This document shows, piece after piece, positions 1 to 12,272 of a DNA stretch of 64,000 bases. The position numbers were made by a program, and so were the translations under genes. Source of the stretch: Carya illinoinensis (lineage: Eukaryota; Streptophyta; Magnoliopsida; Fagales; Juglandaceae); NCBI RefSeq assembly GCF_018687715.1, contig NC_056758.1, forward strand, positions 38,721,467-38,785,466, read 5' to 3'. Numbering within the stretch: the first letter of the stretch is position 1; each line of letters opens with the position of its first letter. Under the pieces are notes generated by a model. It made no database searches and was not told the DNA's origin. It saw only the letters and a program-made list of their open reading frames with translations.

Positions 1-1236
1 TAATGTTGCTTCAACCTGAACAAAATATTAATTCTAACGGAAAAGGAGTACTGTACTCATACTCACTAAATCAGCTGTTGATTGGTGCTCATTTTTAAAG
101 GAGATTCTCCCTGCTCTAAAGGCTCCTTGTGAATCCATGCAAGATTCAAGTTATGCCATCTGTGTGCAAGTAACAAAATCGTACAGGTCTTTTCTACCTG
201 TGCCGAACACAAATCATGATTTTTCCGATCTACGTGTGCTTAAATTAGAAAAAGAGTCGAACAGGTATTCATATTACTGATCATCTGGTTTTAGATACTA
301 GCTAGCTGTATTTATCAAAGTTAGGAACTTAGGGTTCATTGAAGATACAAATGGCCACCTCGAGTTCCTAGAGAGGGATAAAAAACAAAACAAAACAAAA
401 CAAAAAAAAGGAAATGTGAGATAAAAAAAAAAAAAAACAACAACAACAGGAACGACCAAAAATACAGACCATAATTGTAAACTGTAACCATTCTAAATGG
501 AGAAAATATAACGATCATGAAAGTTAGGGAAATTACTGCAATTTAGCATAAAGATGCATCTTGAATGAAAGACTTTCTCAAAGAGGAACGTCAAGGTATG
601 CCATCTATCTATGTTTGTAAAGGAATGATTAATCGAGAGAGAGAGAGTCCGCACTCATTACTTAAGGTGGAATTCTGTTGGGACAAAAAAAGACACACTG
701 CCCGAAGTAGTGTGTCCTGTATCTGGATTACCATACAAAGCTCCTTCATTCTTCTATTTATAATAGGGTTCTTTTCTTTAGATTCCACAAGTGGGAAAGG
801 ATTTTCACAAGTGGGAAGGGAGACTCCCAAAAATAATATTCCCGTGAAAGCATGATTTTAGATCCTCCTTCACAGAATTAGAGTTCACAGATACCATTAA
901 TAACCAAACATTAATTACAACTCCACAATAAACTAATAATTTTTTTAAAACTCAAACACCAAATCAAAGCAATTGTATAAAAAAAGTAACACCCATATTT
1001 ATTTAAAAAACTATTATTTATACTTATAAATTTACTTACATAATCATACGTGCTAATGTGTAAACAATTGAAAAGGATAAAAATTTTAAAATTCAAAATT
1101 TGAAATTCAAATTAAAATAATAAAACACTGATAAAACGGAACTGCCACTTAATATGTATAATATTATGTGTAAAATTGTACGTATGTGTAACACTCGTAT
1201 TTTATTTTATAGAATCATAATTATTGCATCACATAG
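1..1236. other. AT-rich spacer, no supported gene
   Basis: No coding region is supported. The short ORFs are low-complexity (poly-Phe/Leu from T runs near 400-440) or lack any recognisable domain. A stretch near 690-830 has a TATA-like TATTTATAATA and could be a worn LTR fragment, but I found no partner copy or terminal repeat. Confidence 0.5.
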
Positions 1237-2112
1237 ATGACAAGATTTTGGGTGGTACTTCTGAATCTTGATTTTAACACCCATATAGTTATTGATTTTA
1301 ATACTCATATAGTTGTTGATGGAAGTAATCTCGGGAAGTGTGGAAGAAGCGGATGCGGAGGTATCCTTAGGGATGCAGATGGTCACATGATTTTGCTTTT
1401 TCAGATTTTATGGCATAAGTTTCAATAATAATGTTGAGATCAGGACTCTCTCAGATTGTTTTAATTTATGTATACAGATGAATATTATGCATATTGAAGT
1501 TGAAACTGATTATAAGCTGGTGGTCAAGTGGTGGGAGGAGTCAAACATATTGGCATGAGGTTAAGTTGAAAGCTAGTTCGTTGGTGATGAGAATCTCTCA
1601 TACTTTCAAGGAAACGAACCACGTAGATGACAAATTAGCTAAGCATGAGATTAAGTTGAAAGCTAGTTCGTCGATGATGAGAATCTCTCATACTTTTAAG
1701 GAAACGAACCACGTAGATGACAGATTAACTAAGATGGGAACAAATGGTAATGATATATATTTTTTCTAATAAACAGAGTCTTCCGAAAGACATTATGGGA
1801 GTTATTTGAATGGATCAAGTTGGATTACATATTAAACTTCATACAGGTTTGCTTTCGTTTATTTTGTTTTATCTTTACTTTAACCGGATTGTTTGATTTT
1901 TATGCAGGTATATTTTTCGGTTTTCTTACTTTGTCATTAATATCGGTAGGTCAAAGCTTTATGTAATGTTTAGAATGATATTTTTATATCTGAGTTTGGA
2001 TTTTATGATTATATATAATCTCTAGGTGTTTTGGTTGTAATTATGATATTTTTCCGCCATAAATAAGAGCTATCAATAAAATTGAGGCACCGTAATCTTT
2101 AAAAAAAAAAAA
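1237..2112 (+). mobile_element. 3' end of a LINE (non-LTR retrotransposon), RNase H remnant
   Basis: A broken reading frame resembles the plant LINE-type RNase H domain. The start VDGSNLGKCGRSGCGGILRD (about 1315-1375) matches the usual D-G-S-x(n)-G-G-x-G-x-x-R-D opening. ETDYKLVVKWW follows at about 1503-1535, then the C-terminal HTFKETNHVDDKLAKH. These pieces lie in different frames, so the domain is dead. Downstream is a typical LINE 3' UTR (TTTCCGCCATAAATAAGAG near 2050) ending in an A12 tail at 2101-2112. The 5' part is missing, as in most truncated LINE copies. A 90-bp segment of the RNase H end is duplicated in tandem (1554-1643 and 1644-1733). Confidence 0.75.
1554..1733 (+). repeat. 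90-bp in-frame tandem duplication in the LINE RNase H end
   Basis: Two adjacent 90-bp units (1554-1643, 1644-1733) differ at only a few bases. Each encodes 30 residues beginning HE(V/I)KLKASS and ending DD(K/R)L(A/T)K. The frame stays open through both copies. It is a local duplication inside a dead LINE. Confidence 0.8.
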
Positions 2113-5100
2113 TCTTAGATTGAGAAATATACAATGTTGATTAATATTTAGGCCTTGGGACCACGTTGACTCCAAAGAGATGGTATCGGGCTGCATGTAA
2201 CCCTCCTCTGTTTGAAATGTACTATATAATTATATATGTATTAGCTAGGCCCGCCTAAAATAAGAAAGAATAAACAAAAATCTCATGCCTTTTTAGGTAG
2301 TGCTTAATCTTTTGCGTGAAGAGCTAGACTGCAATGGCAATTGCATAGGGATCCATGCATGCATTCATCCGCGTATATATTTATGTATTTGTTTAATCAA
2401 CAATTTGTACGCACTTTAGCATGCTCCTTTAGTCTATTGCTACTTCCCAGATCTAGGTTTTGATAGATCGCATTCTTCGACGTCGCTAAAAAATTTTATT
2501 ATTAGCTATTCACTTCTGCAATCGATGCTAGCCGTACCGTAAAATGGCATGCACACAACGAAAAGATCTTTTTCCCCATCATATGATCAACCATCGAAAC
2601 GACCAAGCCATTACACAATCTTTTTTTTTTTTGAGGCAAATGCTAAGAAGTACGACTATTACATTAATACTAGTTCAGTAAATTAGGTACGTAAGTGGAT
2701 CCTTTCCACTGTGATAATCTGAGAGAAGTAAATGCATTTTACCAAATCATATGTATACTAGATCTAATTTGCATTACCTGATTAAAGTATTCGATCCGTT
2801 TTGTGTAGTCTTGGAGGATGATTATGATCTTTGTGGTGATGGGAATGAAATGAGATTAGATTAGATTGTTGTGAATAATAGTGGAATGGTTTGAATTATG
2901 ATGTTTTAGAAAAATGAGAGAAAATTTTGAATAAAAGGATTATAAAGTTGAAGTATTGTGAGCACATAAAATTTTAATATAATTTTTATTTTAAAATTTG
3001 AAAAAGTTGAATTATTTTTTGTGTTTTGTTTGAAAATTTGTGAAAATTGTAATGATTATGTATGAAAAAGTTGAAAGTTTAAAATTGAAAAATATTTGTA
3101 TTTAAGTGATGTTTAGGAAATAAATGAAATAAGATGAGATCTAGAGGGACAACCATGCATGTAGGAGGTTTCCATTGATTAAAAAAGTTTCCAAGGGACT
3201 GAATTTTCCCATGCACAGGTTGAAATGAGCGGCTTAGATGAAAGAATGCAATCAAAACTCTAAATATATATAGTTACTATTGAGTAATATTACTTATCAT
3301 TCTTTTTTTTATCATCTTCTCATAATAATCCTATGATGTGACAGTAGATAATTGAATATTATTTATTATATTTCACTTTTAAATATATCATCTAATGTCA
3401 TATCATGAAATAATAAAAAAAATAATGATAAAAAGAATAATGAATAGATTTTTTTCAATTTAGTAACCGGGCAGTACTACTTGATCTCTTCATTAAAGTT
3501 GAACTTTTACTTCCTGGCCTCCCCCACCCGAAAAATAAAAAATAAAATCCCATTAATGATATATAAAGCTAGGTAACTTCTATTATGGGCCGATCTTATA
3601 TTAATGTTTAGGTGCAGAAAGTTATTTTGAAAACATACTATATACAAAAGTGATTTTCTTGGAAGAAAACCCAGCTCGTGATTGTGGTCCATCGATCGTC
3701 TATAATTCATGAAATTAATATATCGAGTTCTTGATGTTAAAAATCCTCATTCAAAGACAAGTAATCGGTTCGTTGACTCCAAAGTCCAATACAATTTCGA
3801 ACAAAATTAATTAAATTACTAGAGATCAAATGCATGGGTTCCGCGTTTCAGTCTTATTACCACAATTAGTTTTTAATAATTATTAGCCCACATGAGGCAT
3901 ATGTTATGTACTTTATCCCAGAAAGAATGATTTGATAGATTTTAATAATATTTTTAATTTTTAATCACGATTTATTGGAAAGCCCAGGCATTCATCAACA
4001 GATCGATCTATCCCCGCCGCTTCCATCCATGGCTCATCGATCTTGTTAATTGTAACACAGATTGCGAAGCAGGCCGTACGTTTTGCGAAGACAGAAATAG
4101 AATTATTTAATAATAGGCATGTAGTAGCAAATGCAATTATCTGAATGACCCAACTGTCCAGCGTCTAGTTAATTAAGTCATGGTGGACACGTGGTCGAGG
4201 CACCCCCCAAAAAAAAATATATATATATATTAATTATGTACTCAAGAAGACTAGAAATCTTGCATGATATCATATTATTTGGCTTGAATCAAGAAGCATA
4301 CATGTAACGAATCATTTTTAGTCAATATTTTCAGCCCTACCTTGGGCCAGAAAATGAGATACCGATCATCTCCTAATTAGATGACTCTACTTCATCTTAA
4401 CCGGGCCAACAACTTCGATCGATTTTACAGATCTTACGGCCAGAATATTGATGATCAGTTTGATATTAATATGAATATAATTGAATGCTTGATGGCTAAT
4501 GATCTAAGTATATCTACCATGCGGTAAACGCCAATTATATATGCTTTTTATGAGCAATATATATACATTAAAACGCACGTAAGTAGTAGACGAAAGATTT
4601 TAGTTTCACATGGTTCTAAATCCCATACGCAATAAGCGCGCACTCTTGATCATATATAGCTCTAAACTTGGTTTTCTACTCAGTAGCAGTTTATAACATC
4701 TATTGAAAATTAATTAGCTCATGATCACATATCAAATATTGTTAGCAATGACCGTGGCATAACGATTCTTGGCCGTCACAGGAAGGCCAGACGCGGCATG
4801 CATGACCGTTCACGGGCAACTATTTTTGAGTCGCGCCGTGATGGCTAGAGTGGTTGGCCGCTCATGGGTACTGGCCCTATCTGGACCGCCTTGGCTGCTA
4901 GCTAGACGGTGGCAGCCACATTTGCCATCAGATATATAATTTGAACTTTTTAATTTTATTTTAAATAATTATAAGTAATTAATATTAAAACAATATTATT
5001 TATTTTTACTATTCATCAAATATCTGAAAATCTGATTTCAAAACCTAATTTCAAACTCATCTTACAGTAATTAATTCACAAAACATTTTTTTTTTCTTTT

Positions 5101-5318
5101 TACAGATTTCTATCTCATCTTACGTGCAAACATACCTTTGGGGGCTTGTTATAATAAGGTAATTAAGAACCGTCTCGCGTGAGGAGATACGGATGATTTC
5201 CCACAGAACTCTACAAAAGTAAACCTCTGCTTCACTACCACACAAGACCTGTAGATTTCGGCCAGAGATCATCACTATCAAACCATGCATATCTCTTGAT
5301 CAGCAACAAGCAAATCAC
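2113..5318. other. AT-rich spacer upstream of the glycosyltransferase gene
   Basis: No gene is supported. It holds MITE-like AT-rich blocks (2860-3130, 3286-3450, about 4930-5120) and one GC-richer patch (4740-4920) that I cannot identify. The last 150 bases are presumably the promoter and leader of the next gene; I see no single convincing TATA box. Confidence 0.5.
3286..3450. mobile_element. Inverted-repeat MITE
   Basis: The left end, TTACTTATCATTC followed by T-rich sequence and ATCATC, is mirrored on the other strand by the right end, TATTCATTATTC followed by TTTTTATCAT. This gives a hairpin-like AT-rich element of about 165 bp with no coding capacity. Family not assigned. Confidence 0.5.
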
Positions 5319-5568
5319 ATGGATAACTTCAACGATAGACTCATCCGTATAGTCATATTCTGCCTTTTGTTAATCGGTTTACTCTATATTGTATTCATCG
5401 ACACCCCCACCAGCTCCAAGCCAGTACTCTTTTCGTTACGATATCGCCTACGTCAACCCTCTCATGAGATAGTGAGCATCATGATCCTTTTAATCCCCGT
5501 GTCCCTTTTCTTTTTATAAATTCTTTTCCGAGAACAGCTACCAATATTATGGTTAATTTCTTTTTTTC

Positions 5569-5602
<34 letters not shown>

Positions 5603-7075
5603 TATATATGGATTGATTGTAAAGTTAACTTTGTGGTCTTATATATTTTATGCGATGGAAGTGTTACAGTAGGACCAAGCACAGCGATGAACTTGAAGCA
5701 GCTTTGTCTAAGGCTTCCATGGGGAAAAAGAGTACTACTGTGATAATCGCAATTGTCAACAAGGGTTACATAGATCAGGGCGAAAAGCCAATGCTTGACA
5801 TGTTTTTGGATAGCTTTTGGGTCGGGGAAGACACCAGGGAATTGATGGATCGTCTTTTACTAGTTGCGGTTGATCAGAGGTCCTTTGAAAGATGCAAATT
5901 TCTTCGGCTTCATTGCTATAAGCTTGAATTAATATTGGACGAGGGTGCCGTGGATTCTAACGGTGAGAAGCTGTACATGTCTAATGACTTTATGAAGATG
6001 ATGTGGAGGAGAACCCTCTTTCTAGGAGACATACTCAAGCGGGGTTACAGCTTCATATTCACAGTACGTTCGTACGTTAAACTTAATTCTCAAATTTCTG
6101 TTAACATTAATTTAATTAGCAGTTTACTTTTCTTCCTAAATTCTTGTTTTTCTAAGCAGCATTAGCAGTACTTTTCGATCCTTATTTGGGTTACAAGAAA
6201 TATAACCTTGAGAAGAGCGTTTGTATGAGAATATATCATGCCTTATTAGCCGTAGGATCGACTTTATGGCTAATAATTAATAATAATTCAGTATTGTAGA
6301 TGTATATGAAATCAACACTTGTTTTAAAAGTTTAAACCAATAAAAAAATATAGACTAATTTATTATTTATTTTATATGATCTTCATATATCGTCAATCCT
6401 TTTCTACCAATTTATCCAAAGAATTAATGTCATTTTTTTAAAAAATTATCATTTTTATCATATTTAATTTAATATATCCCTTAATTATTTATTTTAAAAT
6501 TAATCTCCGAAGATTACTTAAAAGATGCCACTCATGTAAATTAATATGATTAAAGATCATAACATATCATTATTATTATCTGCGCATCCTACTTCACATG
6601 AGCCTCTCGGTTCTCTCCGGCCCGTCTTTCTAACTCTTCTAAACGAGGAATGAATGACCTATCAGCTTGAACTGAAACGGGAGATAATCAGCTAAAGAAC
6701 TGAGGGATGCATGACCCGAAAGTAGGGATAATGAGGTACTATATATATATATTGGAATTTAAGACTTTTATTTCGACCCGAATTCATATGCATGATGCAC
6801 TAAGTACGTACGAGTTCAAATGACCAAATTAACTGAAAAAAGTTGTTTTATTACAGGACACTGATGTAATGTGGCTAAGGAACCCATTTCCAAGGCTGAG
6901 CCAAAACGAAAGTATAGATCTTCAAATCAGCACCGATCGATTCAACGGAGATGAACAGTCGGAAGCCAACCAACTTATCAACACTGGCTTCTACATGATC
7001 AGATCCAACAACAAGACCATCTCTTTATTTGATGCATGGTACGCCAGGAAAAATAGCCCTGCGGGATTAAAAGAG

Positions 7076-7416
7076 TGAAGAATAATAAAGACTGTAATAT
7101 ATTCATTTGTCTTACATTACATGGAGTGCAGTATTCTATTTATAGAGAGACGCAGTACTGCACTAATTCAAGCCTGCGTACAAGCAGGTGATATGCGTTG
7201 GTGCTTTTACACACAGCTGGGAATCGTTACAACCGAAAGATTCCTTTGTACAATTATATTCAAAAACAGAAAATACAGAATTACAGAGAGGACATTCTAG
7301 AGGATTCTGCTGGTAGAGATGAGACAGGATCATGTTGTGGAGCTGACATGGAGTCTTGCTCAGAGGAGGTCTTGCGTGGAGCTGACTTGGAGACAGCAGT
7401 GCTGGTATTGCTTTCA
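7076..7416 (-). repeat. Copia 3' LTR (left end on + strand)
   Basis: 341 bp, TG...CA, nearly identical to 11642-11982. It touches the AAGAG target copy at 7071-7075. Confidence 0.95.
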
Positions 7417-10400
7417 CCCTCCCGCGAGTCCAACAGGGGCACCATGGTGAGACTCGTCCGTAATTGCAGAAAGCGTGAGGAGGCCAATGATTTGGTCAGG
7501 ACATCTGCAAGTTGATCACGAGAAGAGATGAAGGCAACATTAAGTGTTTTGGCTGATACACGATCTCGGACAAAATGGAAGTCAATTTCCATATGCTTGG
7601 TGCGTGAGTGAAGGACAGGGTTCGCAGAGAGATATGTTGCGCCAAGATTGTCGCACCATAGTGTAGGAGGTAGAGGCAGAAAAATTCCAAGGTCTTTGAG
7701 GAGAGACTGAATCCATAGAAGCTCTGCAGTGGTATTAGCAAGGGCTTTATACTATGCTTCCGTGCTAGAACAAGCAACAGTTTTCTGCTTCTTTGAGCCC
7801 CACGAGAGAATATTTGAGCCAAGGAAAACACAAAACCCGCCAGTGGAACGACGGTCATCGGGGCACCCTGCCCAATCGGCGTCCGAGAATGCATGTAGTG
7901 AATACTTTGAACATGGTCGAATATGAAGACCAAAATCTGCAGTGTGCTTGAGGTACCTTAAAATTCTTTTTACAGCTTGCCAATGGGGAAGCTTGGGAGC
8001 ATGCATAAATTGAGCAACCTTATTAACAGCAAAAGCCACATCAGGACGTGTAAGGGATAGATACTGAAGACTCCCAACAGTGCTTCGGTAAAGGGTTGGA
8101 TCAGTGAAGGCAGGGCCATCTGTGAGAGACAGGTGAGTTGAGGTGGACATTGGCGAGGTGATGGGTTTGGCAAGATCCATATTTGTACGCTTGAGAAGGT
8201 CACATACATATTTGGTTTGGGATAGATGAAGTCCCGTGGAAAGGAAATTAATTTCAAGACCAAGAAAAAAACGCAATGGTCCAAGATCCTTGACTGGGAA
8301 AGAAAAACTGAGGGAGTGAAGCACTGAGGAGATGGCATCCAAATGTGACCCAGTGAGAATTATGTCGTCTACGTAGACAAGAAAAAATAAGGTAACAAAA
8401 TCATGCTTGTAAATAAACAGGGAAGGGTCGGCATGAGAGGATGAAAAACCGAGATCAAGTAGACGAGCACTTAACTTGGAGAACCAAGCTCTGGGAGCCT
8501 GCTTAAGGCCATAGATAGCCTTATTTAATCGGCACACATGAGTTGGGAAGTTTGGATTGATGAATCCAATCGGCTGAGTCATGTAAACTTGCTCATGGAG
8601 ATCACCGTGCAAGAAAGCGTTGTGAATATCAAGCTGCCGAAGACTCCATCCTTCGCTAACAGCAATGGTGAGTATGGTTCGAATAGTTGTCGGTTTGACA
8701 ACTGGGCTAAAAGTCTCGGAGTAGTCAATTCCGGCTTGTTGGTGGTAGCCTTTGGCAACCAAGCGAGCCTTCCGTCGCTCAACTGAACCATCTGCAAGAC
8801 GTTTTGTCCTAAAAACCCATCGACAGCCAACACGGTTAGTAATACCAGAGGAGGGAACAAGGGACCATGTATTGGTGTTTAGGAGTGCTTGAAATTCCTC
8901 AGTCATGGCATTTCGCCATTCTGAATATTTGGCAGCCTCGGTGTAGGAGGTGGGGTCTTCGGGTATGGTGGAAACAGAGGTAAGATAGCTGCGTGGTGGT
9001 GGCCATAATATGGTGCCATCGGTGAACTGTCGAGGATGAAGAGAATTTGTTTTTGAACGAGTGACAATTGGAGATGGAGAGGAAGAGATATCTGATGCTG
9101 AGGAAGGAGAGACTGCAGAAGTGTTAGGTGAAGAAGATGATGAGCTGTCGGAAGAAGAAAGAGGGTCACTAGGCTCAAGGGAAGCAGAAATAGGTGAAGA
9201 AGTCGTGGGTGAATTTGACTCAGTGGACTGCACAGGAGGAGAGTCCGTGAGTGAGAGGTTTGCATGGTCAGCAGGTTGCGTGGGCTGACTGGGCATATGA
9301 GACACAGGAGGGGGGCCTAGAAGTGACGGAAGAGTAGTTGTGGAGGATTCTGGAATGGGGGGGCAGTTTGAAAAAGGAAAGAAAGTTTCGTCAAAAACAA
9401 CGTCACGGGAGTAGTATATGCTATTAGTGGGGACATGGAGACACCTGTAACCTTTATGAGAATTACTGTAACCCAAGAAAAGGCATTGAGAAGAACGAAG
9501 GTCAAGTTTGTGTCGGTTGTAAGGCCGTAGATGGGGCCAACAAGCCGTACCAAAGACCCGAAGAAAGGTATAATCTGGAGATTTTAAAAACAGCTTCTCA
9601 AAGGGAGATTTGTTTTGAAGAAGGGGAGTAGGAAGTCAATTGATTAAATAAATTGCTGTGTGAAAAGCATCAGCCCAAAAAAGTTGAGGTAAAGATGCTT
9701 GGGCCATAAGGGCGAGGCCTGTCTCAACAATATGGCGGTGTTTGCGTTCCACGGCTCCATTTTGTTGATGAGTGTGGGGACAAGATAAACGGTGTGAAAT
9801 GCCTTGCTTTTAAAGAAGGTTGTGAAGGGAACGATATTCACCGCCCCAATCACTTTGAATTGAGAGAATTTTGGCATTAAACATTAATTCAACATGTTTT
9901 TGGAAATTGATAAAAACACTCAAAACATCAGATTTTTGAACTATGGGAAACCACCATGTATATCGTGTAAAATCATCTAGGAAGGAAACATAATATTTAA
10001 AACCTTCTCTAGAAATTACAGGGGCAGGGCCCCATACATCGGTGTAAATAAGTTGAAGGGGTCTTGTGGAATGCTGATGTGTAGATCTGAAGGGAAGTTG
10101 AGTGCTCTTGGCTTGTCGACAAGCTGGACAAACTGGAGAGATAGAGCTAGCAAAAACAGGAAGATTATTTGACTTGATGATACGATGGACAAGTTGAAGA
10201 GATGGATGCCCGAGACGTGCATGCCACTGTGAGGAAGAGGTGCGCTCACCAACAAAAACTTGAGAAGGAGAAACTGACTCGGATTGCTGAAAGGAGTAAA
10301 GGCCATTAAGCATTGGACCACGAAGAAGAGGGGCTCTCGTCTTGGAATCCTTCACAAGAAAAAAAGAGCTGTGAAACTCAAAAAATACAGAATTATCACG

Positions 10401-11606
10401 ACAAAATTGACTAACCGAAATTAAATTTTTGGTTATGTTAGGAACATGTAATAAATGCTTGAGAAGAAATGAACGAGAAGAGGAGGAGAGAGCAGATTCA
10501 CCAATATGAGAAATGGGAAGGGCAGAGCCATCACCAACACGTATCTTGTCTGTACCACCATAAGGAGTGCACTGAAGGTTCAGATTAGAGAGATCAGAGG
10601 TTAGGTGGTTTATGGTAGCAGTATCAGGATACCAAGTGGGGTTAGGAGAGGAAGCAGAGGTGGTGTAATGAGCTGTGAGGGAAGGAGGTGGTTCACTTTG
10701 ATAGGAATGGTCAAAACGGAAATAGCACTTTAAAGCACCGTGACCAACTTTTCCACATACTTGGCAAGTGGGCTTGTTGGTAGGTAGAGGAGCTGAAGAT
10801 TGAGTAGGATGTGGAAAAGATGAGGGTGATGTTGTGCGTCCCCTCCTACGACCACGATTGTTACCGGGATAAGAACCACGGAAACCACCACGGCCACGTA
10901 CGGGAGAGGAGGTGGTGAAATTGGCAGAGAGGTTGAAAGAAGAAGGCAAATGGTTGGAATGAGCAAGGCGATTTTCATAAGTGAGTAAAAGGCTGTATAA
11001 TTCTTCAGTAGAGAGAGGGTCAAGCCTGGCTGTAATAGAGGTAACGAAGGCATCATACTCACTATTAAGGCCGGCAAGAAGGTAAGAAAGAAATTCTTCT
11101 GGAGAAAGGGGAGAACCAGCGGCACTCATAGTGTCGGAAAGATGCTTGACCTTTCGAAAATAATCAGTGACAGAACTAGACCCTTTTGAGATAGTAGCTA
11201 GCTGATAGCGGAGCTGAATGATCCTAGCATGAGATTGAGAAGTAAACAATTTTTCAAGGGCTTTCCAAACCTCACGAGCTGTAGAGTAGCCAACGACTTG
11301 AGCAATAAGATTATCAGATAGGGAAGAGATTAAGGCACTTAAGATGAGCTGGTCAGTTTGAATCCAAGAGAGAAATTCTGGGTTGGTCGTGTTATCAGGA
11401 AGAGTGGGGGAAGGAGGTATTCCAGTGCCATCAACAAAATAAAAAAGTCGCTGCCCTTTGAGATGGGGCACCATTTGAGTACGCCATAAAAGAAAATTTT
11501 CATTTGTAAGTTTAACAGTAACTAGATGAGAAAGATGTGGAAGAGAAGGGGTGGAGGAGGACGATTGTGAAATCTGGGTTTTTGGAAGGGGAGACTCTTC
11601 CGCCAT
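7281..11606 (-). pseudogene. Copia gag-pol polyprotein with three in-frame stops
   Basis: One frame runs from ATG 11606 (just inside the primer site) to a stop at 7281, interrupted by TAA (9810-9812), TGA (9636-9638) and TAG (7752-7754). Gag comes first, with a CCHC knuckle at about residues 279-292 (CQVCGKVGHGALKC). Next is a degenerate protease site, WYPDTATINHL, lacking the usual D-(S/T)-G. Integrase follows: its zinc-binding region WHARLGHP...CPACRQAK near residue 460, then core residues in YTDVWG and QSDWGGEY. Reverse transcriptase has the YVDD box near residue 1077, then RNase H ([17 protein letters not shown]). All three stops are kinds that C-to-T change can create, as expected for methylated, silenced DNA. 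The frame runs past the purine tract into the 3' LTR, which is unusual. The element cannot make its own full polyprotein as read. Confidence 0.93.
7417..7431 (-). promoter_or_regulatory. Copia polypurine tract
   Basis: The minus strand reads GGACTCGCGGGAGGG immediately before the 3' LTR. The last eight bases are purine-rich, the usual plus-strand primer position. Confidence 0.7.
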
Positions 11607-11629
11607 CGTTTGACATTAGTCTTAAAAAA

Positions 11630-11641
11630 GCTCTGATACCA
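11630..11641 (-). promoter_or_regulatory. Copia primer-binding site
   Basis: The minus strand reads TGGTATCAGAGC directly beside the 5' LTR. This matches the 3' end complement of initiator-Met tRNA, the standard primer for plant Copia elements. Confidence 0.93.
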
Positions 11642-11982
11642 TGAAGAATAATGAAGACTGTAATATATTCATTTGTCTTACATTACATGGAGTGTAGTAT
11701 TCTATTTATAGAGAGACGCAGTACTGCACTAATTCAAGCCTGCGTACAAGCAGGTGATATGCGTTGGTGCTTTTACACACAGCTGGGAATCGTTACAACC
11801 GAAAGATTCCTTTGTACAATTATATTCAAAAACAGAAAATACAGAATTACAGAGAGGACATTCTAGAGGATTCTGCTGGTAGAGATGAGCAAGGATCATG
11901 TTGTGGAGCTGACTTGGAGTCTTGCTCAGAGGAGGTCTTGCGTGGAGCTGACTTGGAGACAGCAGTGCTGGAATTGCTTTCA
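11642..11982 (-). repeat. Copia 5' LTR (right end on + strand)
   Basis: 341 bp, TG...CA. It is followed by the second AAGAG target copy (11983-11987), after which the host reading frame resumes. It carries a TATTTATAGAG-like stretch on the + strand. Confidence 0.95.
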
Positions 11983-12272
11983 AAGAGCAAGATGTTTTAT
12001 TAAACATGATGCGTGCCGGCGTCTTCAGAGAGCTGGGCCTTGAAGTAAGGTTCTTGGACACCAACTATTTCAGTGGGTTCTGTGAAGATAGCAAGGACTT
12101 CCGAGCCGTTACCACCGTTCATGCCAATTGCTGCCGTACTATTGTTGCCAAGGTGGCAGATCTGATGGCTGTTTTTCACGATTGGAAAATGTTCAAGAGG
12201 TCATCTACCAATCAGACTTCGACATCTAGATCATGGACGAATCACAAAGCTTGTAGAGATTCGTGGAACTAA

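Larger units (their letters stand above)
7076..11982 (-). mobile_element. Ty1/Copia LTR retrotransposon, full length, in an exon
   Basis: A complete element in minus orientation, 4907 bp. Both LTRs are 341 bp, begin TG and end CA, and are flanked by the duplicated target AAGAG (7071-7075 and 11983-11987). The primer site next to the right LTR reads TGGTATCAGAGC on the minus strand (initiator-Met tRNA type). A purine tract precedes the left LTR. Domain order gag, protease, integrase, reverse transcriptase, RNase H defines Copia. By eye the two LTRs differ at 6 of 341 positions, so insertion is fairly recent. Premature stops make this copy non-autonomous. Confidence 0.96.
5319..12272 (+). pseudogene. 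PF03407/GT77-type nucleotide-diphospho-sugar transferase, split by Copia insertion
   Basis: This encodes a type II Golgi-type glycosyltransferase like plant At4g15970/At1g28710 proteins; acceptor substrates are mostly unknown for this clade. Exon 1 starts at ATG 5319 and encodes a signal-anchor (IVIFCLLLIGLLYIVFI). Exon 2, about 5670/5673-6063, starts RTKHSDELEAALSKAS and ends at donor GTACGT. Exon 3 starts at 6857 with the DxD motif DTDVMWLRNPFPRL and runs to 7075. There the Copia LTR begins with an immediate TGA. Coding resumes at 11988 with QDVLLNMMRAG and runs to TAA at 12270-12272 with the expected end (HDWKMFKR, NHKACRDSWN). Apart from the insertion, exons 2 and 3 are open. The exon 1/2 junction is unresolved: the best donor (GTGAGC at 5472) is out of phase with both acceptors, while a weaker GTTACG donor at 5435 keeps phase. 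As read, the transcript loses the C-terminal quarter of the protein. Confidence 0.85.

Noticed and set aside
565..855. 96-codon ORF and possible LTR fragment
   Set aside because: No domain, an overlapping ORF on the other strand, and no partner repeat or target copy found.
4740..4920. GC-richer island in AT-rich spacer
   Set aside because: No ORF, RNA motif or repeat partner in the window; too little to call.
9636..9877. Frameshift between Copia integrase and reverse transcriptase
   Set aside because: The positions of the gag and RT frames differ by a multiple of three; the breaks are stop codons in one frame, not a shift.
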